A stretch of 64,000 nt of DNA. Source: an uncultured Sutterella sp. Lineage in GTDB: Bacteria > Pseudomonadota > Gammaproteobacteria > Burkholderiales > Burkholderiaceae_F. The position numbers and the translations under genes are program-made. The stretch covers positions 1-64,000 of the forward strand of contig CAAEPH010000049.1 in assembly GCA_900757865.1 (NCBI GenBank). The letters run 5' to 3'. Below, in pieces: positions 8,217 to 15,953 of this stretch (the stretch's first letter is position 1; each line of letters opens with the position of its first letter). The notes beneath the pieces were generated by a model. It ran no database searches. It saw only the letters and a program-made list of their open reading frames with translations, and was not told where the DNA came from.

Positions 8217-8885
8217 ATGACAACAGACACTGGCTATGTATATCTTCTTGTCAACCCTAGTTTTGGTGAATGGGTAAAAATTGGCACGGGCGACGCTGCC
8301 GAAGAAACCCTCCAAGTCGCCAACACGATGGTGCCGACCCCCTTTACGGTGGTGGCGCGTATGCAGACAGCGAAGTATCAAGAAGTAGAACGCTTGTTAC
8401 TGTCTACCATCGATATGCTTAGTGCTGGGAAAGCGCCCAACCCGACGTTCTTCAAGATGCCTCTGCAAGACGTGCTCAACCTCTTTGAACGCATTGCGCC
8501 GACGATTGAAGATGCGCAACTCACGGTGAGTGAAAACGCTCAAGAAATCATCGAACAGATGAAAGCTGAACAAAAGCCAACCCGCTCCCGTCGTGGTCAG
8601 AAGAGCGCGGGTTCACGTGATCGCAAGACCAACTTCCGCTTCTCCATGGTTGGCATTAAAGAAGGTGACAAGCTCGTCTTTGAACCCACCAAGGAAACGG
8701 TAGTGGTGAAGTCCGACAACACCATCCTCTACAAAGACGAAACTTATCGTTTAAGCGGTTTCTGCAAAAAGTTTATGCCTAAAGACCAGGAGATCTCTTC
8801 GGGGATCTACCAGGGGACGAAATACTTCTCGTTTAACGGCGAACTCTTGTCGAAGTTGCGCGATGAGGCCGAAAGCGCAAGCTAA
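8217..8885 (+). CDS. GIY-YIG-like (T5orf172-type) protein with C-terminal accessory domain
   Basis: A 222-residue soluble protein. The first about 100 residues (GYVYLLVN, VKIGTGD, then a helix ending PTFFKMPL) match the pattern of the small GIY-YIG-related domain found in T5orf172/Mug113-type proteins. A basic linker (TRSRRGQKSAGSRDRK, about 122-137) leads to a second domain (FRFSMVGIKEGDKLVFEP, YRLSGFCKKF) like those attached to restriction-associated and GIY-YIG proteins. The catalytic Arg and Glu of active GIY-YIG nucleases could not be placed with confidence, so nuclease activity is uncertain. It stands alone with its own terminator. It may bind or cut DNA, or be a regulator. Confidence 0.6.
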   Translation: MTTDTGYVYLLVNPSFGEWVKIGTGDAAEETLQVANTMVPTPFTVVARMQTAKYQEVERLLLSTIDMLSAGKAPNPTFFKMPLQDVLNLFERIAPTIEDAQLTVSENAQEIIEQMKAEQKPTRSRRGQKSAGSRDRKTNFRFSMVGIKEGDKLVFEPTKETVVVKSDNTILYKDETYRLSGFCKKFMPKDQEISSGIYQGTKYFSFNGELLSKLRDEAESAS

Positions 8886-8925
8886 TCGCTCACACTTCCC
8901 GTAACTTCTGATCGAAAGATCAACT

Positions 8926-8960
8926 AAGCCTGAGATTCAGAGCAATTTCAGGCTTTTTTC
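8926..8960 (+). terminator. Terminator of the GIY-YIG-like gene
   Basis: A 12-bp stem with one wobble pair (8926-8937 and 8944-8955, outer arms AAGCCTGA/TCAGGCTT), loop CAGAGC, then TTTTTT. Confidence 0.88.
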
Positions 8961-9325
8961 GTGCTCATTGGAAACTCTGGAGCACGTGTGTGAAGGCGGG
9001 CGCCAAACTCTCCTCGTGAAGGCTCTTTCTATTCACACTTGCAAGCCTGTGGCATGATCAACGATCATGACAAATCGTGTCCCATGTACCAAAAAATCAT
9101 CGATTCGTTCCCGACCGTCCATAAGCGTCGCTATGGTGAAAAAGACATCCGTTATTTCGGTGAGTTTCCAACTCAAAAACAGGCATAAAAGTCAGTCACT
9201 GTTCACGAGCGTAAGACATCACACCGTTGACGTGTTTGAGAATGCCCAACACCCAGATTAAAAAACAAACCCGCGATCGTTTCTCAGTAGACCGCGGGCT
9301 TTTTGGAGAAAATAGCGTTAGAAGA
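8961..9325. other. Non-coding gap with terminator of the MetQ gene
   Basis: No convincing gene. A 34-codon frame at 9084-9188 (MYQKIIDSFPTVHKRR...) has a plausible composition but no Shine-Dalgarno; it could be a gene remnant. A hairpin with arms CCCGCG/CGCGGG (9270-9275 and 9293-9298), flanked by A- and T-runs, can terminate transcription from either side. Confidence 0.45.
9262..9305 (-). terminator. Bidirectional terminator downstream of metQ
   Basis: Arms CCCGCG and CGCGGG flanked by A-rich sequence on the left and CTTTTT on the right. It lies just past the stop of the minus-strand lipoprotein gene. Confidence 0.65.
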
Positions 9326-10156
9326 TTAGAACGCGGGTAACACGGCACCCTTATACTTTTCTTCTAAGAATTTCTTCACGTCTGGCGTGGTCAACGCGGC
9401 CTTCAACTTCTGAAGCGCCTCGCGGTTGTCACCCTGACGGATCACCACGATGTTGGCATAAGGCGAATCCTTGCTTTCCACCGCAATAGCGTCTTTCGTC
9501 GGATTCAAGTTCGCACCCAAAGCGAAGTTCGAATTAATCACCGCGGCAGAGACGTCATCCAACGAGCGCGGCAACTGAGCGGCTTCGATTTCCGCAAAAG
9601 AGAGGTTCTTCGGGTTTTCAACGATATCGGCCACCGTGGCTAACACCCCTGCTTCAGGCTTCACTTTGATGAGACCGGCGCTTTCAAGCACTTTGAGCGC
9701 ACGACCACCGTTGGTCGGGTCGTTCGGAATGGCAATCTTGCCACCCTGAGGAATGTCATTGACGTTCTTCACTTTGTGGGAATACACGCCCATCGGCTCC
9801 AAGTGCACCGCCACCAACACGTCTAACTTCAGATTATGGGACTTGGCAAACTCATCAAGATAGGGTTTGTGCTGGAAGAAATTGGCATCCAACTCTTTAT
9901 CAGCCAACGAGAGGTTCGGCTGAACGTAGTCAGAGAACTCGATCACTTCGAGTTTCACCCCTTCTTTTTCAAGCGTGGGCTTTACAAAATTCAAAATATC
10001 AGCATGTGGCACAGGGCTCGCACCGACTTTAAGGGTGGTTGTTTGTGCTGCAGCTTGTGGCGCAGGGGCAGCCGCTTTCTTATCTTCACCGCAACCGGCC
10101 AAGGCAACAGCTAAACCGGCCGCAACAAAAAGGGTAGACAAAAGTTTACGAGACAT
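9326..10156 (-). CDS. metQ: MetQ/NlpA-family substrate-binding lipoprotein, orphan
   Basis: A 276-residue lipoprotein with a lipobox (LAGC, Cys about residue 22) and an Ala/Pro-rich tether, then an NlpA-type periplasmic binding domain. Typical features are LKVGASPVPHADIL, DANFFQHKPYLDEF and the IAIPNDPTNGGRAL segment of methionine-binding proteins. MetQ delivers methionine to the MetNI ABC importer, but no metN or metI lies in the window, so it must use components encoded elsewhere or bind another ligand. The leader upstream is long and able to fold. Confidence 0.85.
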   Translation of the reverse strand: MSRKLLSTLFVAAGLAVALAGCGEDKKAAAPAPQAAAQTTTLKVGASPVPHADILNFVKPTLEKEGVKLEVIEFSDYVQPNLSLADKELDANFFQHKPYLDEFAKSHNLKLDVLVAVHLEPMGVYSHKVKNVNDIPQGGKIAIPNDPTNGGRALKVLESAGLIKVKPEAGVLATVADIVENPKNLSFAEIEAAQLPRSLDDVSAAVINSNFALGANLNPTKDAIAVESKDSPYANIVVIRQGDNREALQKLKAALTTPDVKKFLEEKYKGAVLPAF

Positions 10157-10449
10157 AATCGTTGTTCCTTGTTTAATTTTTTTGGAGAATTTTTGCTTAA
10201 GAAATTCGCCCGTTCAGTCTGACAAGATCCCTTGAAAAACGCTTTGACATAAAGCTCACCGAAGAGGATTCGGCGGACGTTGTCGACTTTGACTCTTTTT
10301 TCGGAACGGTACGGTTAGGCTTCCACGAAGCCCGACGTAGGGTTAACTATAGCGAAAAAACACCACTTTGAGGTAATACCTGACTCGATTTATCGCAAAT
10401 ACTGTTCATGTATCAGGCGTTTTAGATGATTTTGCCTAGAAAAGAAGGC
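10157..10449 (-). promoter_or_regulatory. Structured leader and promoter region of metQ
   Basis: On the minus strand a possible -10 (TATAGT, near 10347-10352) lies about 190 bases before the start codon. The transcript would carry hairpins GGCTTC-GTG-GAAGCC (about 10318-10333) and CCGAA...TTCGG (about 10259-10273). No known SAM or SAH riboswitch pattern was recognised by eye. Confidence 0.35.
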
Positions 10450-10845
10450 TCAACCTTCCTGAGTATCGGTGGGGTTCGTCGTGGGCGATGGCGCCGCGCG
10501 TGAAGCCGAAGCGTCAGAGGCAGAGTGTGTTGTAGGCACCGCATTTTCACGCTCTTTCGCTGCCTCCTTGGTTTTCTGCGCAGCCATCTCACGCTCCCCA
10601 ATGGCATCCACCCAACTCTTCATCTGCGTCCACAGCACTTCGAGGCGATCAAACCACCCATCCACTTTTGCTGAGAGCGCACGCCATGCGTTTTGCGTCT
10701 GCTCTGGCGCCAGAAGCACAGCGCTCAGCAGCACCATCACCAAAAGCACCGCCGCTACAACCAAAAGGCCCACCAAAAGCACAAAAGCGCTCAAGGCGAT
10801 TACCGACATGAGGCAAATCAAAGCAAAACGAATCCAACGGTTCAT
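10450..10845 (-). CDS. Small membrane protein in the fez-like cluster
   Basis: 131 residues from the ATG at 10845, chosen because AGGAG lies eight bases upstream; the frame extends eight codons further. A long hydrophobic region near the N-terminus (about residues 6-45, rich in L, V and A) could form one or two helices. It is followed by an amphipathic helical segment and a Ser/Ala/Pro-rich polar tail. It is the last gene of the minus-strand cluster that holds the P1B ATPase and HMA-like protein. Function is unknown; such small hydrophobic proteins accompany ferrosome ATPases. Confidence 0.65.
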   Translation of the reverse strand: MNRWIRFALICLMSVIALSAFVLLVGLLVVAAVLLVMVLLSAVLLAPEQTQNAWRALSAKVDGWFDRLEVLWTQMKSWVDAIGEREMAAQKTKEAAKERENAVPTTHSASDASASRAAPSPTTNPTDTQEG

Positions 10846-10919
10846 CACAAGCGCTCCTGGGTGGATCACCTCTCAAAAATTGAGCACCGAGGGTTTTTCC
10901 ACGATGCTCTGGGTACTCA

Positions 10920-11483
10920 TTAAAGTAAATGGCGATTATTGGTTAAGTGTAACCCCAATAAGCCTAAGAATAGCACGCCAGCGGCTCCGTGTAGGCCGTA
11001 GTTTTTAAAGGCCAGGCCACCTAAACTGACGACCAAAGATCCCAACATCGTGCGGTTGAGCGCCATGCGTTCGACGCGTTTAATGGAGTGTTTCTCAGGG
11101 TGTCCCGCGATGGTGCTCGCCACGGTTCCGATGGTTTTCGCCACGCCTTGTTGCGCCTTGTCAGCCACGTAAGCCAGTTTTTCCACACACGTGGGCGCGC
11201 CCTCTTGGGCACTCTCGTGCGTCGGTGCCATCATACCGACCGCAAGCAGCAGCAAGTTTTCAAGATTTTCCTTGAAAAGCGACACGGGTACTTCGTCGGC
11301 ATTCCACAAAATCAACACCGATCCCACGCGTTGGTTAAATTCCACCGCAAAAACACCATCGAGTCCTTCTAACCACGAGCGAGCCGTGGCCAAATCTTCG
11401 GCGTTTAGCGTCGCAATGGCAGGGTGACGTAAGCGAATTCGTCCAGGAATCAGGCTACGAATGCATTGATCAAATTGATTCAT
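10920..11483 (-). CDS. HMA-like membrane protein of the fez-like cluster
   Basis: 187 residues. The N-terminal about 75 residues look like a heavy-metal-associated fold without the CxxC metal site (PGRIRLRHP, then GVFAVEFNQRVGSVLILW). The motif has three spaced arginines, R15, R17 and R19. A linker is followed by a glycine-rich hydrophobic C-terminus (MLGSLVVSLGGLAFKN, GAAGVLFLGLLGLHL) that probably forms two helices. It sits directly downstream of the P1B ATPase. FezC proteins of ferrosome loci are also HMA-domain membrane proteins, so this is a candidate FezC; identity would need a profile search. Confidence 0.7.
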   Translation of the reverse strand: MNQFDQCIRSLIPGRIRLRHPAIATLNAEDLATARSWLEGLDGVFAVEFNQRVGSVLILWNADEVPVSLFKENLENLLLLAVGMMAPTHESAQEGAPTCVEKLAYVADKAQQGVAKTIGTVASTIAGHPEKHSIKRVERMALNRTMLGSLVVSLGGLAFKNYGLHGAAGVLFLGLLGLHLTNNRHLL

Positions 11484-11527
11484 GGTGTCTCTCTTATGGT
11501 GTTCGATTTGATGTCGTGTTTCTCATT

Positions 11528-11559
11528 TGAGACTGCCGCGCTTGGCCGCAACAGTCTCA
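11528..11559. other. Intergenic hairpin between ATPase and HMA-like genes
   Basis: A perfect 8-bp stem, TGAGACTG/CAGTCTCA (11528-11535 and 11552-11559), lies between two co-oriented genes. No T-tract follows on the minus strand, so it is more likely an mRNA processing or stabilising element than a terminator. A T-run follows it on the plus strand. Confidence 0.5.
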
Positions 11560-11588
11560 GACGTTTCTTTTTTTTGTTCAATAGGACT

Positions 11589-14096
11589 TTAAGCTTGCGC
11601 AGGTCGACTCACGCCCGTTTGGGCCAAGGCCGTCACCGCAACCCGAGGGGGCGTCTCCAAGGGCTTTTGGTCTTTGATCGCCGCTTTGAGCTTTTCGACC
11701 ATATCCAAAATGTCCTCACGAGCATCCTCAAAGTAGTGTGCTTCCCCTTCGTAGTGACCAAGCTCTGGACGCATGGCATTTAAGCACACGCCCACGGTCG
11801 TCGCGTTATGGAACAGGGCGGAAATCATCGGCGTAAGTAACCCCGTCAGACCCCCTGCCAAGAAGACCGTATTGAGCCCCACGGCGTAACCCACATTCTG
11901 CTTAATACGACGCATGGTGGCTTCACCCAAATCCAGGGCCACCAACAAGCGGTCAAGCGATCCGGTGAGCACCACGTCGGCAACCTCTTGCGCGATATCG
12001 GTACTGTCACGCAACGTCACGCCGACATCCGCAATACTGAGTGCGGGCGAGTCGTTTATACCGTCACCGATCATCAGCACTTTGGCGCCCGCAGCCTTTA
12101 ACTGCTGCACCACATTGGCCTTGTCTTCAGGAAGAACCTGCGAGCGGAACTCCGTGATCCCTAAGCGACGTGCCACCGCTGCTGCCGTGCGACGGTCGTC
12201 GCCCGTGAGCATAATGACGCGCTTACCCCGGGCTTGCAGCGCTGCCACCACTTGCGCGGACTCTTCACGCACCGGATCTTCAATACCGATGAGGCCAATG
12301 AGCTGACCGGCATGTGCCAAGAAGAGCACCGTTTTGCCTTCGTCCAAAAGTTGATTGATCTGAAGCAACGCGAAGCTGACATCCACGCCTTCGTCTTCTT
12401 CCACAAAGTGGCGTGAGCCCAAAATCACCTTGGCATTGTCGACCATGGAGCAGATCCCGTGAGCGACCACGTACTCGACATTGGTGTCGTGCCGTTCGTC
12501 ATAGTGCTCCAGCCCACGCTCGTCCGCGGCACGCACTACGGCGCGAGAGACAGGATGCGGGAAGTGTTCTTCCAAGCACGCCGAAAGACGCAAGATTTCA
12601 TCTTCACTCCAGCTCTCCGAGACCGACACGATGTCGGAAACGTTCGGCGTGGAATTGGTGAGGGTACCCGTCTTATCAAAAACAACGGTATCAACCGAGG
12701 CGAGCGCCTCCAAGTAGCGTCCACCTTTAACGACCACACCGCGAGCCGTTCCTTCTTTCATCGCGGACAGAATCGCAAGCGGTGTCGCTAGACGTAACGC
12801 ACAGCTATAGTCCACAAGGAGCACACTGGCCGTGCGCGTTAAGTCACGCGTGAAGAAGTACACGAGCGCTGCCAAGGCAAAGTTCAGGGGCACAATCGCG
12901 TCCGCAATCTTGAGTGCCTTACTTTCAATATTAGCCTTGGCTTGTTCACTGTCCTCAACAAATTGAATAATGCGTGAAAGTCGGGTGGCGTCCCCAATGT
13001 GTGTCGGACGAATCCCGATTTCACCGTCTTCAACGACCGTGCCAGCGAACACCGAGCCGCCTGGCGAGCGTTGCACCGCCACGGGTTCACCCGTCATCGT
13101 CGCCTGATTGACCTCCGCTTCACCGTCCACCACGATACCGTCCACCGGAATCATCGAGCCCGTGCGCACCACGACCACGTCGTCGCGCGTTAAGTCGTTC
13201 ATGGGAATCAAGGCGAGCTCCTCGCCACGGCGCACCCACACTTCATCGCACTTCACCGAGAGTTGCTCGGCTAGGCTCGCCATGGACTTTTTACGCGCAT
13301 AGTTTTCGAGCATTTCGCCCATGCCAAGGAGCAGGATCAGAAGCCCTGCGGCCTTGAAGTCACGTCGCAATAGACAAATCGTCACCGCCGCCGCGTCCAA
13401 CACGGCCACGTTGAGTTTGCCTTTGAAGAGGTTTTTCACGCCGTCCACGATAATGGGAATCGCAGCCAGCACCGTGTTCGCCGTTGTCGCGAGCATCGGC
13501 AAGAACGGGTTCACCAGTACATGGCGCGCCAGCGGCCCAAAGTCAAGTTGCGCTTCGGGCATTTCGAAGTGTTGCTCCACCACGGCCTTGTCGTGCGGCA
13601 TTCTTGCCACGGCCTTTTCTTCTTGATGAGCCAGGCGCTGTTGTTGGTTTTCAATGCGAAAACCGAATACACGCAAAATCGGATACACGATATCGGTAAG
13701 CAGTGGCATGTTCCGTACACCGCTGTCGATCGCTTGACGCACGCCGCCCACAACGCGACTTTCGTTTATCGCCTCCACGGCCTGCCCAGCACGCGAATCA
13801 GGCGTCCAGAGTTGGCGTTGTTTGGGCGTTTGCGTGCCCATGAAGTGCGCTCGTGCCGCCCGTTTAAGCGGCGGATTCGTAGCAAGGCTCGCCAAATACG
13901 CCGCAAGCGCCGAACGAGCTTCGAGCGTGTTGTAAGTCACCACCACAGACCCTGTTCGTGGGTTGACGCGTACACCCGTGACATCCTTAATCGCTTCGAT
14001 TTCCTCGGCGATCAACTGCGCCGACGGTAAGGACAGTGGTGTACGTGTGCGCCAACGTTGGCGATTCCCGACTTCGTGTATTAATTGGAATTGCAT
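11589..14096 (-). CDS. P1B-type ATPase with atypical metal site (FezB/P1B-6-like)
   Basis: An 835-residue P-type metal pump. The N-terminal HMA-like domain lacks CxxC and instead has an arginine-rich stretch (R12, R14, R16, R18 in GNRQRWRTR). The core is intact: actuator TMTGEPV, phosphorylation site DKTGTLT, HFPHPVSRAV and GDGINDSPAL. In the membrane metal site the usual CPC or SPC is replaced by DYSCALRLATP. Loss of CxxC, an Arg-rich N-terminus and this transmembrane motif agree with the P1B-6 ATPases (FezB) that fill ferrosomes with iron. It lies between a small glycine-rich membrane protein and an HMA-like protein and downstream of Fur boxes. The substrate is probably iron, but this is inference; other divalent metals remain possible. 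Confidence 0.8.
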   Translation of the reverse strand: MQFQLIHEVGNRQRWRTRTPLSLPSAQLIAEEIEAIKDVTGVRVNPRTGSVVVTYNTLEARSALAAYLASLATNPPLKRAARAHFMGTQTPKQRQLWTPDSRAGQAVEAINESRVVGGVRQAIDSGVRNMPLLTDIVYPILRVFGFRIENQQQRLAHQEEKAVARMPHDKAVVEQHFEMPEAQLDFGPLARHVLVNPFLPMLATTANTVLAAIPIIVDGVKNLFKGKLNVAVLDAAAVTICLLRRDFKAAGLLILLLGMGEMLENYARKKSMASLAEQLSVKCDEVWVRRGEELALIPMNDLTRDDVVVVRTGSMIPVDGIVVDGEAEVNQATMTGEPVAVQRSPGGSVFAGTVVEDGEIGIRPTHIGDATRLSRIIQFVEDSEQAKANIESKALKIADAIVPLNFALAALVYFFTRDLTRTASVLLVDYSCALRLATPLAILSAMKEGTARGVVVKGGRYLEALASVDTVVFDKTGTLTNSTPNVSDIVSVSESWSEDEILRLSACLEEHFPHPVSRAVVRAADERGLEHYDERHDTNVEYVVAHGICSMVDNAKVILGSRHFVEEDEGVDVSFALLQINQLLDEGKTVLFLAHAGQLIGLIGIEDPVREESAQVVAALQARGKRVIMLTGDDRRTAAAVARRLGITEFRSQVLPEDKANVVQQLKAAGAKVLMIGDGINDSPALSIADVGVTLRDSTDIAQEVADVVLTGSLDRLLVALDLGEATMRRIKQNVGYAVGLNTVFLAGGLTGLLTPMISALFHNATTVGVCLNAMRPELGHYEGEAHYFEDAREDILDMVEKLKAAIKDQKPLETPPRVAVTALAQTGVSRPAQA

Positions 14097-14278
14097 AATG
14101 TTTTCGCGTATCGACGTATCGGTGGTCTTTGTTTATGCTCGGGCGCGCTAACGCCCCAAAAAAAGACACAGCGATATCAAAAGACACACTTCTCCCGCCC
14201 TCTTCAGCAACGCAAGCCTTGGCGCTCACGCTCTGTGAAGATTGCACAAACAGTGTGTCTCCGAAAAAATAGGTTCGA

Positions 14279-14314
14279 TTGGGCGCGCCTTAGGGTCTAA
14301 CGTGGCGAGCCCAA
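14279..14314 (-). other. Hairpin between the first two fez-like genes
   Basis: Arms TTGGGCGCGCC and GGCGAGCCCAA pair with one mismatch. On the minus strand a T-run (TATTTTTT) follows about eight bases later. It could be a leaky terminator or a stabilising 3' end for the small upstream gene. Confidence 0.5.
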
Positions 14315-14335
14315 AAGAGAGAAGTGCTGATGCGT

Positions 14336-14614
14336 TTAGGCAGCAGGCTTCGTTTCGAGGTCTTCAGCTTTAGCTTCAGCCTGAGCCTTCTTTTCCTGGC
14401 TCTTGATCTGCGCTTCGGCCACGGCGTCAGCAATGTCTTCCTTGCAGCTTTCAACCACGCCCATGGCTTTTTCTTTGAGATCGATGCCCGAGGAGAGCAA
14501 ATCCGTCGCCAAGGGCTTCAATTCGAGTTTGCCACGCGTTACCGCCACGGCCCCTAAAGCCCCAACTACTAAACCGCCTAAGAAAAAGAGGCCATATTTG
14601 GTCGTTTCATTCAT
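14336..14614 (-). CDS. Small single-helix protein at the head of the fez-like cluster
   Basis: 92 residues from the ATG at 14614 (GAGG nine bases upstream; the frame extends five codons further). One glycine-rich transmembrane helix (LFFLGGLVVGALGAVAV, containing GxxxG) is followed by a short basic stretch and a long charged coil ending in Ala/Lys/Glu. Small proteins of this shape, some annotated DUF6110 or YtxH-like, occur next to P1B ATPases and in ferrosome loci. It is the first gene after the Fur-box promoter. Its role, perhaps membrane shaping or ATPase partner, is unknown. Confidence 0.65.
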   Translation of the reverse strand: MNETTKYGLFFLGGLVVGALGAVAVTRGKLELKPLATDLLSSGIDLKEKAMGVVESCKEDIADAVAEAQIKSQEKKAQAEAKAEDLETKPAA

Positions 14615-14781
14615 GGTTGTTAACCTCAAAGCAAAGGATTAAAAGAAAGCTTCAGCCACACGCGACAAACCGACAGTCTCAGCACAGCGTTCAAGCAATG
14701 TTGGGAATCGGTACGATCGTCGCTCATGGTTGAAAGCAAGATCGACCCGTTATGGGTAATAAACTGGTCTTTTCTTGCTCT

Positions 14782-14810
14782 ATTTTATGGGAAAAGTTAC
14801 GCCGGCTCAA
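14782..14810 (-). promoter_or_regulatory. Second candidate sigma-70 promoter of the fez-like cluster
   Basis: Minus strand -35 TTGAGC (14805-14810) and -10 TAAAAT (14782-14787) with a 17-bp spacer. A Fur-like box lies about 30 bp upstream. Confidence 0.4.
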
Positions 14811-14838
14811 GAGAAAAACTAACTGATTTGGCTGCAAG

Positions 14839-14857
14839 AGTAATCATTATCATTTTC
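14839..14857. promoter_or_regulatory. Fur box
   Basis: AGTAATCATTATCATTTTC matches the inverted 19-bp consensus of E. coli Fur sites at 15 of 19 positions. It lies within the control region of the fez-like cluster. Confidence 0.65.
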
Positions 14858-14943
14858 ACATCGAGCGGGGATGTCCTCAAAGTCGCGAGCGCTGCTCCAC
14901 GTCACACAGGCTGGAAATTAGCGATCGTTTTAACACTCAACTT

Positions 14944-14987
14944 TGAGATTGATTCTCATTATATATAAAAATGAGTTTCATTCTCAA
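14944..14987 (-). promoter_or_regulatory. Sigma-70 promoter overlapped by two Fur boxes
   Basis: On the minus strand -35 TTGAGA (14982-14987) and a perfect -10 TATAAT (14958-14963) are 18 bp apart. Two 7-1-7 Fur-type repeats overlap it: TGAGATT-G-ATTCTCA (14944-14958, downstream of and touching the -10) and TGAGTTT-C-ATTCTCA (14972-14986, covering the -35). This is the layout of a promoter repressed by iron-loaded Fur. It points at the fez-like cluster. Confidence 0.7.
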
Positions 14988-15057
14988 CCTTTTTTTTAAC
15001 CAAACCCACCCGCTTCACGGCGTCATCCACTGGCTGGAGGAGGCGATTTGCCACTAA

Positions 15058-15600
15058 TTATGGTGTGGGTGGCACGGTTTTAACCGGAATTCGTCGTGAG
15101 GGTAACGAGCGAAAGCGTCCAGAACGGGAGCGCTCAATCACAAGCTGAACGTACTGACTCACCATATCAAAGGTGAGTCCCCCTGCATCATTGGGCGTTC
15201 CGCGTGCGTTACCAATGGGAATCCCATTTTCGAACGTGTAAAACTGCACGCTTTTAATGGTTTTCCCTTCGTAATCAATGCTGTAGGTGAGGCTATAGGA
15301 GCAGGCCAGGGGTCCTTCGCCAGCGGGAATGAATACATAGCGCGCGCCCGCGTCTTTGACGCCCTCTTCAATGGCCTCGAGCAAAATGTCGGTTTTCACC
15401 GCTGGGTTTTCTAACACACAGACGGTATTAAAGTCCACGGCGCGATCTAGGGCGTCCTCCGCAATGGTGGGCCCGGTGGGGCTCACTACGGTCGAGCTGC
15501 AGCCCGTAAGCAGTGCTGAGAGGCCGGCCACGCTCAACAACGCGAGCTGCCAAAAACCTTGACCGACTTTGCGATGATGCCATCGATTCCACATAGCCAT
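15058..15600 (-). CDS. Lipoprotein, possibly Sbal_3080-like
   Basis: 180 residues with a signal peptide and lipobox (ALLTGC, Cys about residue 34), then a compact domain. VCVLENPAVKTDILLEAIEEGVKDAG, read as a helix after a Cys, followed by ACSYSLTYSIDYEGK, resembles the Sbal_3080 lipoprotein family of unknown function; this is from memory of the pattern and tentative. The tail is basic and Pro-rich. It is a single gene, divergent from the FixJ-type regulator. Confidence 0.6.
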   Translation of the reverse strand: MAMWNRWHHRKVGQGFWQLALLSVAGLSALLTGCSSTVVSPTGPTIAEDALDRAVDFNTVCVLENPAVKTDILLEAIEEGVKDAGARYVFIPAGEGPLACSYSLTYSIDYEGKTIKSVQFYTFENGIPIGNARGTPNDAGGLTFDMVSQYVQLVIERSRSGRFRSLPSRRIPVKTVPPTP

Positions 15601-15953
15601 CCCATCCTAAACGGGGAAAAACGCGAGGGAACACAAGTGTGCCCACGCTCGAAGAAGAACGCTCACAATACTAGCAACTTTTAATCAACTTGGGCGAAGT
15701 GTCCATCGATCTCTTCGGGCAACACTTTCACCCAGCTTCTCTCGTCTTGGACAACGTGTCGCTACACACTATTGCTTAACTTTTTTGCTATCACATCTAA
15801 TAAACTAGTTTTTGCCTGTACGCGTTTACACCCAAAGGAGGATAATTCGTTGTACACTAGAGAAATAGAGAAAGGAGAGAAAGGAGAGATTCATTTTTTG
15901 ACCACCTGCTTCTCCAAGACTCCTTCACCAAACCCCGTCTGGAGTTTCCAAAT
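15601..15953. other. Divergent intergenic region
   Basis: Holds promoters for the lipoprotein (minus) and the FixJ-type regulator (plus). The region before 15954 is purine-rich (GAGAAAGGAGAGAAAGGAGAG near 15863-15890). No operator was recognised. Confidence 0.35.

Larger units (their letters stand above)
14615..15057. other. Long control region upstream of the fez-like cluster
   Basis: No gene. It contains three candidate Fur boxes and two candidate minus-strand promoters (listed separately), leaving an untranslated leader of about 160-340 bases. The open frame at 14726-14968 on the plus strand runs across these sites and is not supported. Confidence 0.6.

Noticed and set aside
9084..9188. 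34-codon frame starting MYQKIIDSF
   Set aside because: Composition is plausible, but no Shine-Dalgarno and no homologue recognised; kept only as a possible remnant.
14726..14968. 80-codon frame in the fez-like control region
   Set aside because: Crosses the Fur boxes and promoter elements and has no ribosome site.
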